Translations under genes and position numbers: made by a program
Notes under the pieces: model-generated
Databases searched by the model: none
What the model saw: the letters and a program-made list of their open reading frames with translations, nothing else
What the model was told of the DNA's origin: nothing
Assembly (NCBI GenBank): GCA_020465985.1
Contig: JAANYP010003749.1
Coordinates: 135,929-199,928, forward strand
From: Centrapalus pauciflorus
Lineage: Eukaryota; Streptophyta; Magnoliopsida; Asterales; Asteraceae
Direction of reading: 5' to 3'
DNA: 64,000 nt
Shown: positions 34,379-44,400 of the stretch, piece by piece
Position numbering within the stretch: position 1 is the stretch's first letter
Layout of the letters: the number at the start of each line of letters is the position of its first letter

Positions 34379-37300
34379 GATTACCATAGGTCCAAACAAC
34401 AAGTGGTTCGTCGACAGTGGATGCCCCAGGCACATGACGGGGGAAAGAGGTCTGCTTACAGACTTCAAGGGTGGGTATAAGGGGTTTGTATCATTCGCCG
34501 GTAACAAAGGAGGAAATATCACTGGAACTGGAGAAGTCACTAATGGGACGATTACATTGGATCAAGTTTATCACGTTGATAAACTGGTTCATAATCTCAT
34601 TAGTGTATCTCAAATCTGTGATAAGAAGAACTCGGTGTTATTTACTGACACTGAGGCGTTAGTGCTAAAGCCTGGATTCAAGATACCTGAAGATTGGATA
34701 TTGATGCGGGCGCCAAGGAAGAATGACATGTACATGCTCGATATGAACAAGCCAGATACTTCGATGGGTCCGATCTGCTTACTATCAAAAGCTTCGGAGA
34801 CGGAGTCCGTACTGTGGCACAGACGCATGGCTCACCTGCACCTAAGGAAGATGAATTACATAACGAAGAATGGACTGGTGCAGGGTGTGCCATTGAAAAG
34901 TATTCAGTTCGAGGACAAGTGTCTACCGTGCATGAAGGGCAAACAGCATAAGAAGACACACAAGTCCAAGAAGCAAAACTCCATAGCCTCAACATTCCAT
35001 TTGTTGCACATGGACCTTTTCGGCCCAATCAACAAAAGGAGTATCGGAGGTAGTTGCAACTGCTTAGTTATCACTGACGATTACTCACGTTTTTCTTGGG
35101 TTTTCTTTTTAGGTACGAAGGACGAGACGGCTGCAAAGCTCATCGGGTTCTTAGACCAAGTGGAGAACTCCTACGGAACAAGGGTTAAACATATTCGTAG
35201 TGATAATGAGACTGAATTTAAAAAAATCTGTAATTGGTGTATATTGCCTATCAAAGGGCATCGTGCATCATTTCAGTGCACCATATGAACCACAACAGAA
35301 TGGGGTGGCCGAACGTAAAAACAGAACATTGATTGAGGCTGCAAGGACTATGCTTTCGGATTCAAAGCTTCCTACCATGTTTTGGGGGGAGGCAGTGAAT
35401 ACCGCGTGCCATATTTTAAACCGAGTCCTTACAGTCAAATCTTTGAACAAAACATGCTATGAAATTTTGAATAAACGGCCACCTAACTTAACTGGATTCG
35501 AACCGTTTGGAGTACCATGCACACTTTTACGAACAAAACATCAACCGAAGTTTGGTGAAAAGGCTGACGAAGGACACTTCCTAGGTTATGTGCCTAACTC
35601 ACCAAACAAGCGGGTGTTTAACAAAACGAGTGGTACTGTGGAGATTGTGTATAATATTGAAGTCACAAGTTATACACATGAACCCAAACTGGTCCGGAAT
35701 GGATATTTGACTATGATAAGTTATTTGAGTCATTTAACATTCCTTTGGATGATACTGCAGGTACAATCAAAAAAGACATGGCGACGTTGCACCTGAATGA
35801 CGATGGCCATATCTTTCCGAGGACCACGTTCGAATCTACATCCGAGCCTACTGCGACTGTAGATGGGTCTCCTGAAGTTGCTGATCAAGAGGCACCTACC
35901 ACTGAGAATCAGACTCAAGCATCGAGTTCCAACTCTGAGGAAAACGTCCGTGAGGAGGAAAATGTAGAAGCTGAGCCTGTTCCCCCTTTAGGTGAAATAG
36001 GATCTAACTTAGGAGATAATCTAAGGGTTGATGAAATAGAGACCTCTAGGATTAACAAGAACCATCCAATAGAAAGCATCATAGGAAATCCTAACGAGGG
36101 TGTGAGGACTCGGAGTAGTGTAAATAACAACACTGTGTTGTTGTCGATGATAAACGACTCCGAGGCATATCACACATGTCTATATTCATGTTTCATATCG
36201 CAAGTAGAGCCTAAGAATGTGCAAATGGCACTTAAGGACAACTCCTGGGTTGAAGCGATGCAGGAAGAGCTTTCACAATTTAGGAAACTAGAAGTGTGGG
36301 AGTTAGTTCCATTACCTCGAGGGGAAGTTGCCATAGGAACCAAATGGGTTTTTATGTGCAAAAGGGACGATCGGGGTATAGTCACGCGCAACAAGGCTAG
36401 GTTAGTTGTAAAGGGTTTCAACCAGGAGGAGGGAATCGATTACAACGAGGTTTTTGCACCAGTAGCAAGGTTAGAAGCCATCAGGCTGTTTTTAGCTTTT
36501 GCCTCCTTCAAGGACTTTAAGGTATATCAGTTAGATGTTAAGAGTGCTTTCCTGTATGGGAAAGTGAAGGAGTTGGTGTACGTAGAACAACCGCCAGGAT
36601 TTACAGATCCGAAATATCCTGATAGAGTATATCGCCTAGATAAGGCTCTATATGGATTGCATCAGGCACCTAGGGCGTGGTATGAGACTCTATCCAACCA
36701 TCTGTTAGAGAACGGTTTTGAAAGGGGTAGGATAGATAGTACCTTGTTTGTTAAGAGGAAGGGCGATCACTTTATCTTGGTACAAGTGTACGTTGATGAT
36801 ATCATCTTTGGATCATCAGACGAACAGATGTGCAAAGATTTCGAGAAGGTGATGAAGTCTAAGTTCGAGATGAGTGCTATGGGGGAGTTGAATTTCTTTT
36901 TAGGGTTACAAGTTGACCAAAAGAAGGAAGGGATGTTTATCCATCAAACTAAGTATGTCTATGACATATTAGAACGGTTTGGGATGCAAGGAACAAAGTT
37001 GACTGCCCACTTCAGCACGCCGATTCAAGTGAATCACAATCTCGGGCCGGGTACTGAAAGTGATACCGATGTGGATCCGACATTATATCGGGCCATGATT
37101 TGGTCACTTATGTATTTAACTGCTTCAAGACCTGACATCATGTTTGCTGTTTGTATTTGTGCTAGGTTTCAAGCAAATCCGAAGGAGATGCATATGAAAG
37201 CTGTGAAGCGGATTCTACGATACCTCAAGTCGAAACCGAAGCTGGGACTTTGGTATCGCGCGGAGGGAGATCTAGAGTTGGAGGCGTTCACTGATTCTGA

Positions 37301-37745
37301 CTACGGAGGATGCAGCTTGACGCGCAAATCAACGACTGGAGGTTGTCAGTTCCTAGGAGGGAGATTGGTGTCCTGGCAATGCAAGAGACAAACATCGGTA
37401 GCCGTGTCAACATGCGAGGCCGAGTATGTTGCTGCTGGTAGTTGCTGCTCACAGGTTCTTTGGATACAACAACAATTGCGGGATTACGGTTTGGCTTACA
37501 CTCAAACTCCAATTAGGATAGACAATCAATCTACAATTGCTATAACAAATAATCCAGTTAAACATAATAAAACAAAGCTCATAGACATAAGGCATCATTT
37601 TATTCGTGATTGTGCTGAAAAGAACTTAATCAAACTGGTAAAAGTGGCAACCGAAGATAATAATGCAGATTTATTTACCAAAGCGTTTGATAAATCATGG
37701 TTTGAGTATTTAATTCAACTGAATGGAATGCGCAACCCAGAGTAA
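34356..37745 (+). pseudogene. pol: Copia-C pol, two compensating frameshifts
   Basis: Same frame as gag. Protease site WFVDSGCPRHMTG is near 34405-34440. GAG-pre-integrase follows (LWHRRMAHLHLRKMNYI, CMKGKQHKK). The integrase core has MDLFGPI and IRSDN; an extra base near 35225 shifts the frame, and AERKNRT and the integrase C-terminus are read in the second frame until a lost base near 35690 restores the first. From 35745 the rest is open: acidic linker, RT (FAPVARLEAIRLF, QAPRAWYE, catalytic YVDD at 36789-36800), RNase H (AFTDSDYGGC, CEAEYVAA), stop at 37743-37745. The products would be protease, integrase, RT and RNase H. The 666-codon RT-RH stretch is intact, but the whole is not translatable. 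Confidence 0.94.
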
Positions 37746-38329
37746 TTTGGCCTTAGTAGTAGTAGCTTATTTTCTTTTATAAGTCGTAGTTTTTCTTTCC
37801 TTACAGTAGTCTGCTAATTTAGGGAAGTTTCTATTTTTGGCAAGTTTCTATTTTTAGTAAGTTTTTATCTTTAGTAAGTTTCTAGGTTAGCTTATTTTAT
37901 TGCATTTTCTTATGAAAAACAAAAGAAAAAAGAGAGAAAATTACAAAAATACAAAAAAAGAGAATATCAGAAAAAAGAGTTAAGTCTTAGATACATAGGT
38001 TCAAAGTGACGAAAATTAGCACAGTCGTTACAAACTCTAAGTGTTTAGGCTTTCACACATAATGCAACTAAATTTTAAGTGTTATACTTTATTTAGTTTG
38101 ATGTGTTGGTAGGCATAATACATATAGGGAATCTCAAGGCTAATAAAATATTCTAGAAAGAGTCAAGCGTATCACTAACTTAGATGTATGACCAATCGGT
38201 CTTAATTTTTATGTACAAGACATACAAACTTTAAGTCTAAATGAGGTATGCAAACTTTTTGGGGATGTATGGCAACATCAAATACATCTGAGAATGGAAA
38301 GAATAGAAATATCATATAAAACTGAGAGT
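37746..38329 (+). other. Copia-C post-pol non-coding region, conserved block
   Basis: No ORF. AAGTTTCTATTTTTAG-like repeats lie at 37820-37890 and an A-rich tract at 37915-37975. The block at about 37980-38110 is shared with A and D (core GACGAAAATTAGC). Confidence 0.65.
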
Positions 38330-38335
38330 CGAAAA

Positions 38336-38540
38336 CATGCAACTCTGTTGTACGTAAGTACAGACCTGTTGACTCTGTTTAGAATCGGGTTAGCAGATAT
38401 GTCGCTTTGTTGTACGTCAGTACAGATATGTCGCTTTGTTGTACGTCAGTACAGACCTGTCACCGCTGTCTGCTAACTTTAAGAAATAAACCTTAAGTCG
38501 AACTAAGACACTTTGTTGTATGAAAATACAGACCTGTGTC
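38336..38540 (+). repeat. Tandem hairpin module TTGTACGTMAGTACAGACCTGT in Copia-C
   Basis: Four copies, at about 38346, 38409, 38439 and 38514, spaced 30-75 bp. In each, TGTAC and GTACA are complementary around a four-base loop (the last copy is degenerate: TGTAT/ATACA). The flanks CTTTGT and GACCTGT are also repeated. Copia-D has three equivalents at 50380-50545. Probably RNA structure; role unknown. Confidence 0.78.
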
Positions 38541-38933
38541 CGATGTTTGTCTTTTAAAGAAAGTTTGCAAATACCAACAAGTTAGAATTTTTGTCTGTGT
38601 GCCTTGATCATAAAAGTATGTCTATGTCTGAGTCACGTAAGATAATTTCCTGATAAATAAAAATGCCAAGGGATGTTCCGAAATGTAGAGTGTTTAAAGG
38701 GGTAAAATACCAACAATCAGATAAATAGGTATGTCACGACAAATAATCAAAGGAATCAAAAATTCCTAAGTGTGAAAGTTTAAGTACTGAAAGTAAGTAT
38801 CCGACATCGCTATCTGATTGAACCTTTCTTAGACTATACTCATCAAAAATATTTTGCTTAGTATTTAGCTTAGCTTGTAAATTTTTTAAGTATAGCTTAA
38901 GTCTAGATTAAATTTTTTGTCAAAATTTTATTT

Positions 38934-38999
38934 CTACTTTATTTTATTTTATTTTACCTTAGTTTATTTTATTTTATTTTATTTTATTTTATTTTATTT
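38934..38999 (+). repeat. (TTTTA)n low-complexity tract, Copia-C
   Basis: About twelve TTTTA units with small interruptions. Copia-D has a shorter tract at 50930-50962 at the equivalent place, so it predates their split. Confidence 0.85.
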
Positions 39000-39189
39000 G
39001 AGTTTAATTTTTACTTAGGTAAAAGGTCAAAAGTTACTGAGGGTGCATTCAAAGTTGGATAAAATAAACATTGCGTGAAATATCTTGAGCTTAGGGTAAA
39101 AGAGTTGGCATAGTTTATCTGGTTACACGATTCCGTAGAAAAAGGTTGGAAAAGTTGAAGTTATTTCAAAATTTTCGAAAATTTTTCTA

Positions 39190-39880
39190 AGTGTTTGGTG
39201 GTTTCGAATCTAGGACAGACTCGAAGAGGTAAGACTTCGAATCTGTCAGTAGATTTGACTAGGGCCTTAGACTCGAAGGTTGTTAGTATATATAGGTCAA
39301 CAGTGAAGTCATTTAATACTTACTGTTCTCGAATCTATACTCTCGAATCTATACCGACGATTTCGAATCTGTTCTCGAGTCTATCGCTTTTCTCCTAAAC
39401 GACATTTCATCGAGTTTAAAGCTTGTGTGTTCGATTCTACTACTGTACCTAGGTATAATCAACTTGATTGTACAAGATTCATGTAGTTTTATACACAATT
39501 TTAGGCAAAATCATCGAATTTTGAAGGTTTAAGGGTCAAAATAGGGTTTTTACAAAATTACCAAATTTGGGCCGATAAACTATCAAATTAAAGGCATATT
39601 TCTGTGATTAGTAACTAGTAGGACTAATGAATGTAAATTTCTAAGTCCATAAAGGTTAAAATCAGGAGATTTGGTCCTTGAATGAATACGGTCGTTCGAA
39701 TCTGTTCATGAGTTTCGAATCTGTTCATGGGTTTCTCGAATCTGTCATTAGATTCGAGATGACCATGACCTTCGAATCTGTCCATTACATTCGAATAGGG
39801 ACACTTCGAATCTGTCCATTACACTCGAATATGGACAATTCGAATCTGTTACTTTCGAATCTATTTGTTATTTGCACTAT
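39190..39880 (+). repeat. TTCGAATCT word array between pol and post-pol ORF, Copia-C
   Basis: Twelve exact TCGAATCT words and several one-base variants. The same word fills the LTR and leader of this element. The array overlaps the predicted promoter, leader exon and intron of the post-pol unit. Confidence 0.85.
39287..39294 (+). promoter_or_regulatory. Putative internal TATA box for the post-pol ORF, Copia-C
   Basis: TATATATA followed by GGTCAACAG. Copia-D has TATAAATA then GGTCAACAA at the homologous place; Copia-E has TATATAT then GGTCAA on its strand. A splice donor follows about 160 bp downstream. Confidence 0.6.
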
Positions 39881-40019
39881 TTAAATTTAAATATTATTAA
39901 ACTTGTAGAAATTTAATTATGTTGGATTTTGTACTTAACCAAGGTCAAAATAAAACAGATTTAAATTTAAACAAGTTTATTGATTTTTAATGAATCTAAT
40001 GGTTTTGTTCATTGTGCAG
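39453..40019 (+). other. Predicted 5' leader intron of the post-pol unit, Copia-C
   Basis: 567 nt. Donor CCTAG|GTATAATC, acceptor TTCATTGTGCAG|AA just before the ATG. The Copia-D intron (51376-51858) has the same position and similar borders. Confidence 0.6.
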
Positions 40020-40021
40020 AA

Positions 40022-43000
40022 ATGGCTATTCGAGCGTTCGTTCCTAAGCACAATATGGTGCTTCATCCAGATCTGAATCTCCCTGAAGGCGCAGGGATTC
40101 CGTCAAGTGCTTGACTTTCTTGTTGAATCAAGGATCGGATATGCACTGTGGCATAATGTGCAGATTGAGTTACCTTACATCCGTCAGTTTTATGACCATT
40201 TGCAAGTTCATTGTTCCGTCACCCCAACAGTTCTGAGAACAAGGATAACAGGACAGCCGCTGGTGTTTTCCGCTGATATGCTTCGTCAAGTGCTGCAGTT
40301 GGGCACTCAGGAAGAAGAAGCTGGTCCTATAGAATTTCCGTTGAGTATAAGGCAAGCGGCCTTTCAAAGAATGGGGTACAGCCTCGATGTGACGAAAGTG
40401 TCATACATGAAAAGTGGATTGATATGACAATGGAGGTTTCTGGCGCATGTATTTATGGTGTGCTTTGCTGTGAAAAAGGCAGGGTTCGACTATATTGTCG
40501 CGAAAATTCAATCGGGGATCGTCGCTATGGTGTATAATCGCCCATATAGTTTTTCGGAGATGTTCTTTTCGGAGTTTGTTCATCAGATATCTGCTCCAGA
40601 GAATCAACAGTTTTTGCTTTATCCAAGGTTCGTTATGATGTTGATAAGGCACTTCTTGCCAAACTTGCCACTGTCGAAGGATTTTCTGAGCGTTGCCATC
40701 ATGGACAAAAGGATCTTCGCTGATTGTTCCTCACACCGAGGAAGATGGGCTGTTCCTGTTGCGCGTCCACTATTCGGAGCAATTTTGGATAGGGAGTTTC
40801 AAGCCCCGGAAGATGCCAACTGGGCAGGGGTCGTTGAGTTTCAACCGCAACAACAACCACAACAACGTCAACAACAACAGCAACCGCGTGCTCAGAGACG
40901 TCGACAAAGACCTTCAGCGAGTCAAACCCAGGCATGAAGGCCTTCGACAAGTCAGCAACAAAATGTTCAAGAAGCCGAGCCCTCAAATGTTCAAGAAGCC
41001 GGGCCTTCCAATGTTCAAGAAGCCGGGACAACAAATGTTCAGATTGAAGCTGAACAATTATGTCAAACACTTAAAGAAATCTGGGAGGCAGGGCCTCATG
41101 CGAACGAAGATGTGGCAACAGCATTAGTGGGTGAATTGCTTAGTCCACCTGAAGGAGAAGAAGACATATTAAGAGATGTGGAAGAGTATGAGCCAGAACA
41201 GGCTGATAAAGGTTTGACATCATCTGAATCAGAATCGGAAGATATGGAAGAGCTGGAAGTTGAGGCACCTGAATCAGTGGCTACAGATCCCAATATTCAA
41301 ATCGGAACCTATGGATCTAGGTTGATAGTAAATGAACCAGGATCGAGGAGAAGAGAGGCAAAGGAATCTGATGAGTCAGATTTTGAAGAGGAGGAAGTTG
41401 CTCCCTTGGTGACTAGGCAGAGGGCCAAGCGTCACAGGTTTATGCAAGGGACATCTTCAGCGTCCGATGCACAACAACCTCCACCTCAAACTCCAGAACC
41501 ACAAGCCACCGCTCCACCATCACCACCACATCAACATGAGCCATATATTCCATCCCCAATTCGCCCAACACCCATACAATCCATTACATCTACTTCGACC
41601 ACCTATGCTGAGAATCAGAGGTTCATGCAACTCAAGGGACGTGTTGACTTCTAGCATGTTCAAATCTTAACCCTAACAAAGGCTGTCGGCGAGCTCCAGG
41701 CGCATAATGCAAATCTTGATAAGGACAATGCCGAATTGAGGAAGATTGTGGAAAATGTAAGGGAAGAGAACACAGAATTCAAGGCCTTTGTTGCAGATCA
41801 ATCAGCTGAGATCCGATCGATGCGGTCCCTCCTTGAGCAGCTCATGAAAAATCTAAAAGCTCAGGGGGAGACAAGTTGTAGGATCAGGAGGTGCAGCGTG
41901 GAGATGATGATGACGAAGGCAATGATCCCGGTGCACATAATGAGAATGAGCCTGTAGATTTTACTGCAGCTCAAGCTACACAAGTTCAGGGGGAGCCCAG
42001 TCAAGCTGAAGAAGAAATGGGTGAAGCAAGTTCATCAAAACAGCCTACAGAGTTTGAGATCAGTGAAATGATAGACGCTCTGATGGATCTCGATGATGAT
42101 CCTCTGGATGTAGGGTTTTGATAATGAAGATGAAGAGCTGGAAGAAGGCGAGTTTGTGCCAGAAGAGATAGTGGACTGGCAGTCAGATGATGAGGTAGTC
42201 GCTGATGAGGATGATGAAGCAGACGAGATAGTCGTTCAGCAGAATCCTATCACGGATACTTACATGATAGATAGGGATAATATTGTTAACGTAGATGTAG
42301 TGAATGCGGCTTTAAATGCTCAGTCATCAACAGAACAACCTGCCAGAGAACTAACAAACGAAGAGAAATGAAGGTTATGGTTCAGGGCTGAGAAGAAAGA
42401 GTTAGAGCTCAAGAAGTCAATGTGAGTGCCTGGTACTGGGAAGCTGTCTGAGCGAATTTTAAGCTGGTTCTTTGATAGAGATCTGCAGCTATTTGTAATT
42501 AAAAGAAAAGACGGACTTCAGTACATGAGGCGAACTTTAAAAGCGTTCAACTCCCTGCCAAAGATCGAAATCACTGCGCTAGCTTGGAAAGTTCTGATAA
42601 ACATTGGCAATGACCCCTACGCGAGCGTAATCGAAAGAATCATAAGAAAGGAAGGGAGATCAAGGAAGTTCGAGCGTTTGAATCCAAGGGTCGGGAGAAG
42701 AGTAGAGGATCCGTCACGTATTGATCCTCTAACTGGACGACCTTGGATGAGGATTCACTATAAGCCGGCTAGATGTCTTAGGAAGGTTCCTCTCAAGCCG
42801 ATGCCACAAAATATTTTGAAGAATCTGAAGTGGTGGTATGCTGACACGGAGACTGGGGAAGCGGTCATGGAAGACTTAGAAGAAAATGTTATTCTTAGAG
42901 TCTACGACCCTCTTCACCTGGTAAACCTCTCCAAAGATGATCTTCACATTTTGCATGCCTGTAAGATCTCAAGTGATACACATATGGACGGTGAAGCTAG

Positions 43001-43070
43001 TAAGTATGAAAATGTAGTCAAGGTAAGTGTCGAGAAAGGTTTGTATGCTGGTAGTATTTTGAATCAATAA
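40022..43070 (+). pseudogene. Copia-C post-pol ORF, broken
   Basis: About 1015 codons, homologous to the ORFs in X and D. ATG at 40022, two bases after the predicted acceptor (MAIRAFVPKHNMVL). A frameshift lies near 40095. The domain VLDFLVESRIGYALWHN, YIRQFYDHLQ, RITGQPLVFSADMLRQVLQLG and the block QWRFLAHVFMVCFAVKKAGFD to YPRFVMMLIRHFLPNLP follow. Then a Gln-rich tract (near 40850), three near-identical NVQEAGPS-type repeats (40960-41040), an acidic part and a Pro-rich part. A coiled-coil segment is at 41690-41860, a strongly acidic part at 42000-42260, and the C-terminal block DPLTGRPWMRIHYKPARCLRKVPLKPMPQ near 42720-42810. Stops at 40425, 40935, 41652, 42369 and 42423, shifts near 41880 and 42115. 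No signal peptide or membrane helix. Function unknown. Confidence 0.85.
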
Positions 43071-43110
43071 ATAAACAAAGATCTTAAGTCAAATGTGTGA
43101 ATTATTAGAA

Positions 43111-43157
43111 GCTATCGTCAAGGGGGAGTCTGTTGGTTCATCCTGTGTGACGATAGC
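43111..43157 (+). promoter_or_regulatory. Inverted repeat bracketing the polypurine tract, Copia-C
   Basis: GCTATCGTCA (43111-43120) and its exact reverse complement TGACGATAGC (43148-43157) enclose the polypurine tract and the first 17 bases of the 3' LTR. The RNA could form a 10-bp stem with the tract in the loop. Confidence 0.7.
43120..43130 (+). other. Copia-C polypurine tract
   Basis: AAGGGGGAGTC directly before the 3' LTR; primer site for plus-strand DNA. Confidence 0.9.
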
Positions 43158-43777
43158 AGTCTAAGTGATCCTACATTGTGATTTTAGCAAGTGTGTGATA
43201 TATATGTTTATATATGGTTGATATTTATTAGTGTTTGTATGTTTGAACTTGATGTAATGTATCACAAGAAGTTCAAACATAAAGTACATAGATAAAATCA
43301 ATCATAAGTAATAACATAAGTTTCAACACTTAGTTGTTTAAGTGTTTTGGCTAGATTCGAATCAAATAAAGGTAGACATTTGAATCTGTGATAGATTCGA
43401 ATGTAGCCTTAGATTCGAATGAAGGCTAGATTCGAGAGTGTCTTTGTGGACAGACTCGAATGGGCCTTGGGCCAGATTCGAGTTTGGCCCACATCAGACT
43501 CGAATCAGGGTCTATAATTAGGGATAGACTCGAGTCATTAGCAGACTTTTAGCAGAATTCGTGAGGAATTGAGCTTAAGGCGATCTCGAGTTTATCATCA
43601 GCTTTAGGTCCGTTTCGGAGAGAATTAGTTCGTAGGATCGTTCGTGTGTCGTTCGTTCCGCGTCTAATAGTCTCCGTGTTTCGTAGTTGAGAGTTGTCCG
43701 TCTACCCGTTAACGAGGATTCCGCAATCGTTGACGGCTCCGCGTCTAGATAGATCTCGTATAGTGGTAGACCTTACA
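43131..43777 (+). repeat. Copia-C 3' LTR
   Basis: 647 bp, TGTTGGTTCATCC to ACCTTACA, the same length as the 5' LTR with about ten substitutions. It is followed by CACCA and then the rest of S. Confidence 0.96.
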
Positions 43778-44400
43778 CACCATTAATGGTGTTTGAAGCT
43801 TTTTTCAAGAAAAAGTGAAGAAGATGAAGACAATAAACACAAAATTAGACATTGTAGATGAATGTAAACACACTTTGATGCTCAAAATCGGATTTCACAC
43901 ATACACCAATATTCAAATACAAATTTTAGAGAAGAATACCACTAACTGAAGCCTCCTTTCAAGTTGCTAACTTGGTGTCTATGAAAGTAACTCCAGGGAC
44001 ATTTAAAAAGTTTGATTTTGATGAAGATGGAGGTAGATTATAAAGATGGAGATGATATGATGATTTTTGCATAGGAAAATGAAGAATATGGCTTCTTCCA
44101 TTTTTAAATATAAAAGAAGGAGGAAGCATAGGATCAATGCAGGGAGTGGTGAAGGAGACGTGAAGGACACATGCTCTGTCTGCTCCCTTTTTCCCACACT
44201 GTCAATTTCGTAAACTGTCAGTATTTGCACCCGATATCCAAAAAGTAAAATTCTCTATATTATAGTCATTCTTCACGATTTTTCGCGTTCTTTCCAAATA
44301 TGATGATGGAATTGCCTAATTTTGATTTTTATAATTATCTTTATTTTTGATTGAATATAAAATAGCAGAAATGAATTTACCGACATTTACGGGCGTTACA

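Larger units (their letters stand above)
30161..43777 (+). mobile_element. Copia-C, complete SIRE-like Ty1/Copia element
   Basis: 13.6 kb with two 647-bp LTRs, primer-binding site, gag, pol, a 2.3-kb interval, a post-pol ORF of about 1000 codons, and a polypurine tract. The LTRs differ at about ten positions (about 1.5 percent). With the usual grass rate of 1.3e-8 per site per year this would be about 0.6 million years, a rough inference. All three ORFs carry stops or shifts, so the copy is no longer active. It is the best template in the window for the full layout of the family. Confidence 0.96.
28582..44400 (-). mobile_element. Solo Gypsy-like LTR S, split by Copia-C
   Basis: Two pieces, 28582-30160 and 43783-44400, together about 2.2 kb. 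They start TGAAACACCC and end GGGCGTTACA on the plus strand and are flanked by GCTTT duplications. The minus-strand start, TGTAACGCCCG, is typical of plant chromovirus LTRs. No internal gag-pol is present, so recombination between LTRs is the likely origin. The length and parts of the 5' portion resemble the LTR of Gypsy-G only distantly. No convincing ORF; the small ORFs near 28900-29130 and 44003-44230 look accidental. Confidence 0.8.

Noticed and set aside
41467..41670. A His-rich plus-strand ORF of 67 codons.
   Set aside because: It is a frame shadow of the Pro-rich part of the Copia-C post-pol ORF.
43783..44400. A host gene fragment between Copia-C and the rest of Copia-D.
   Set aside because: It completes the TG...CA ends and GCTTT duplication of solo LTR S and has no coding signal.
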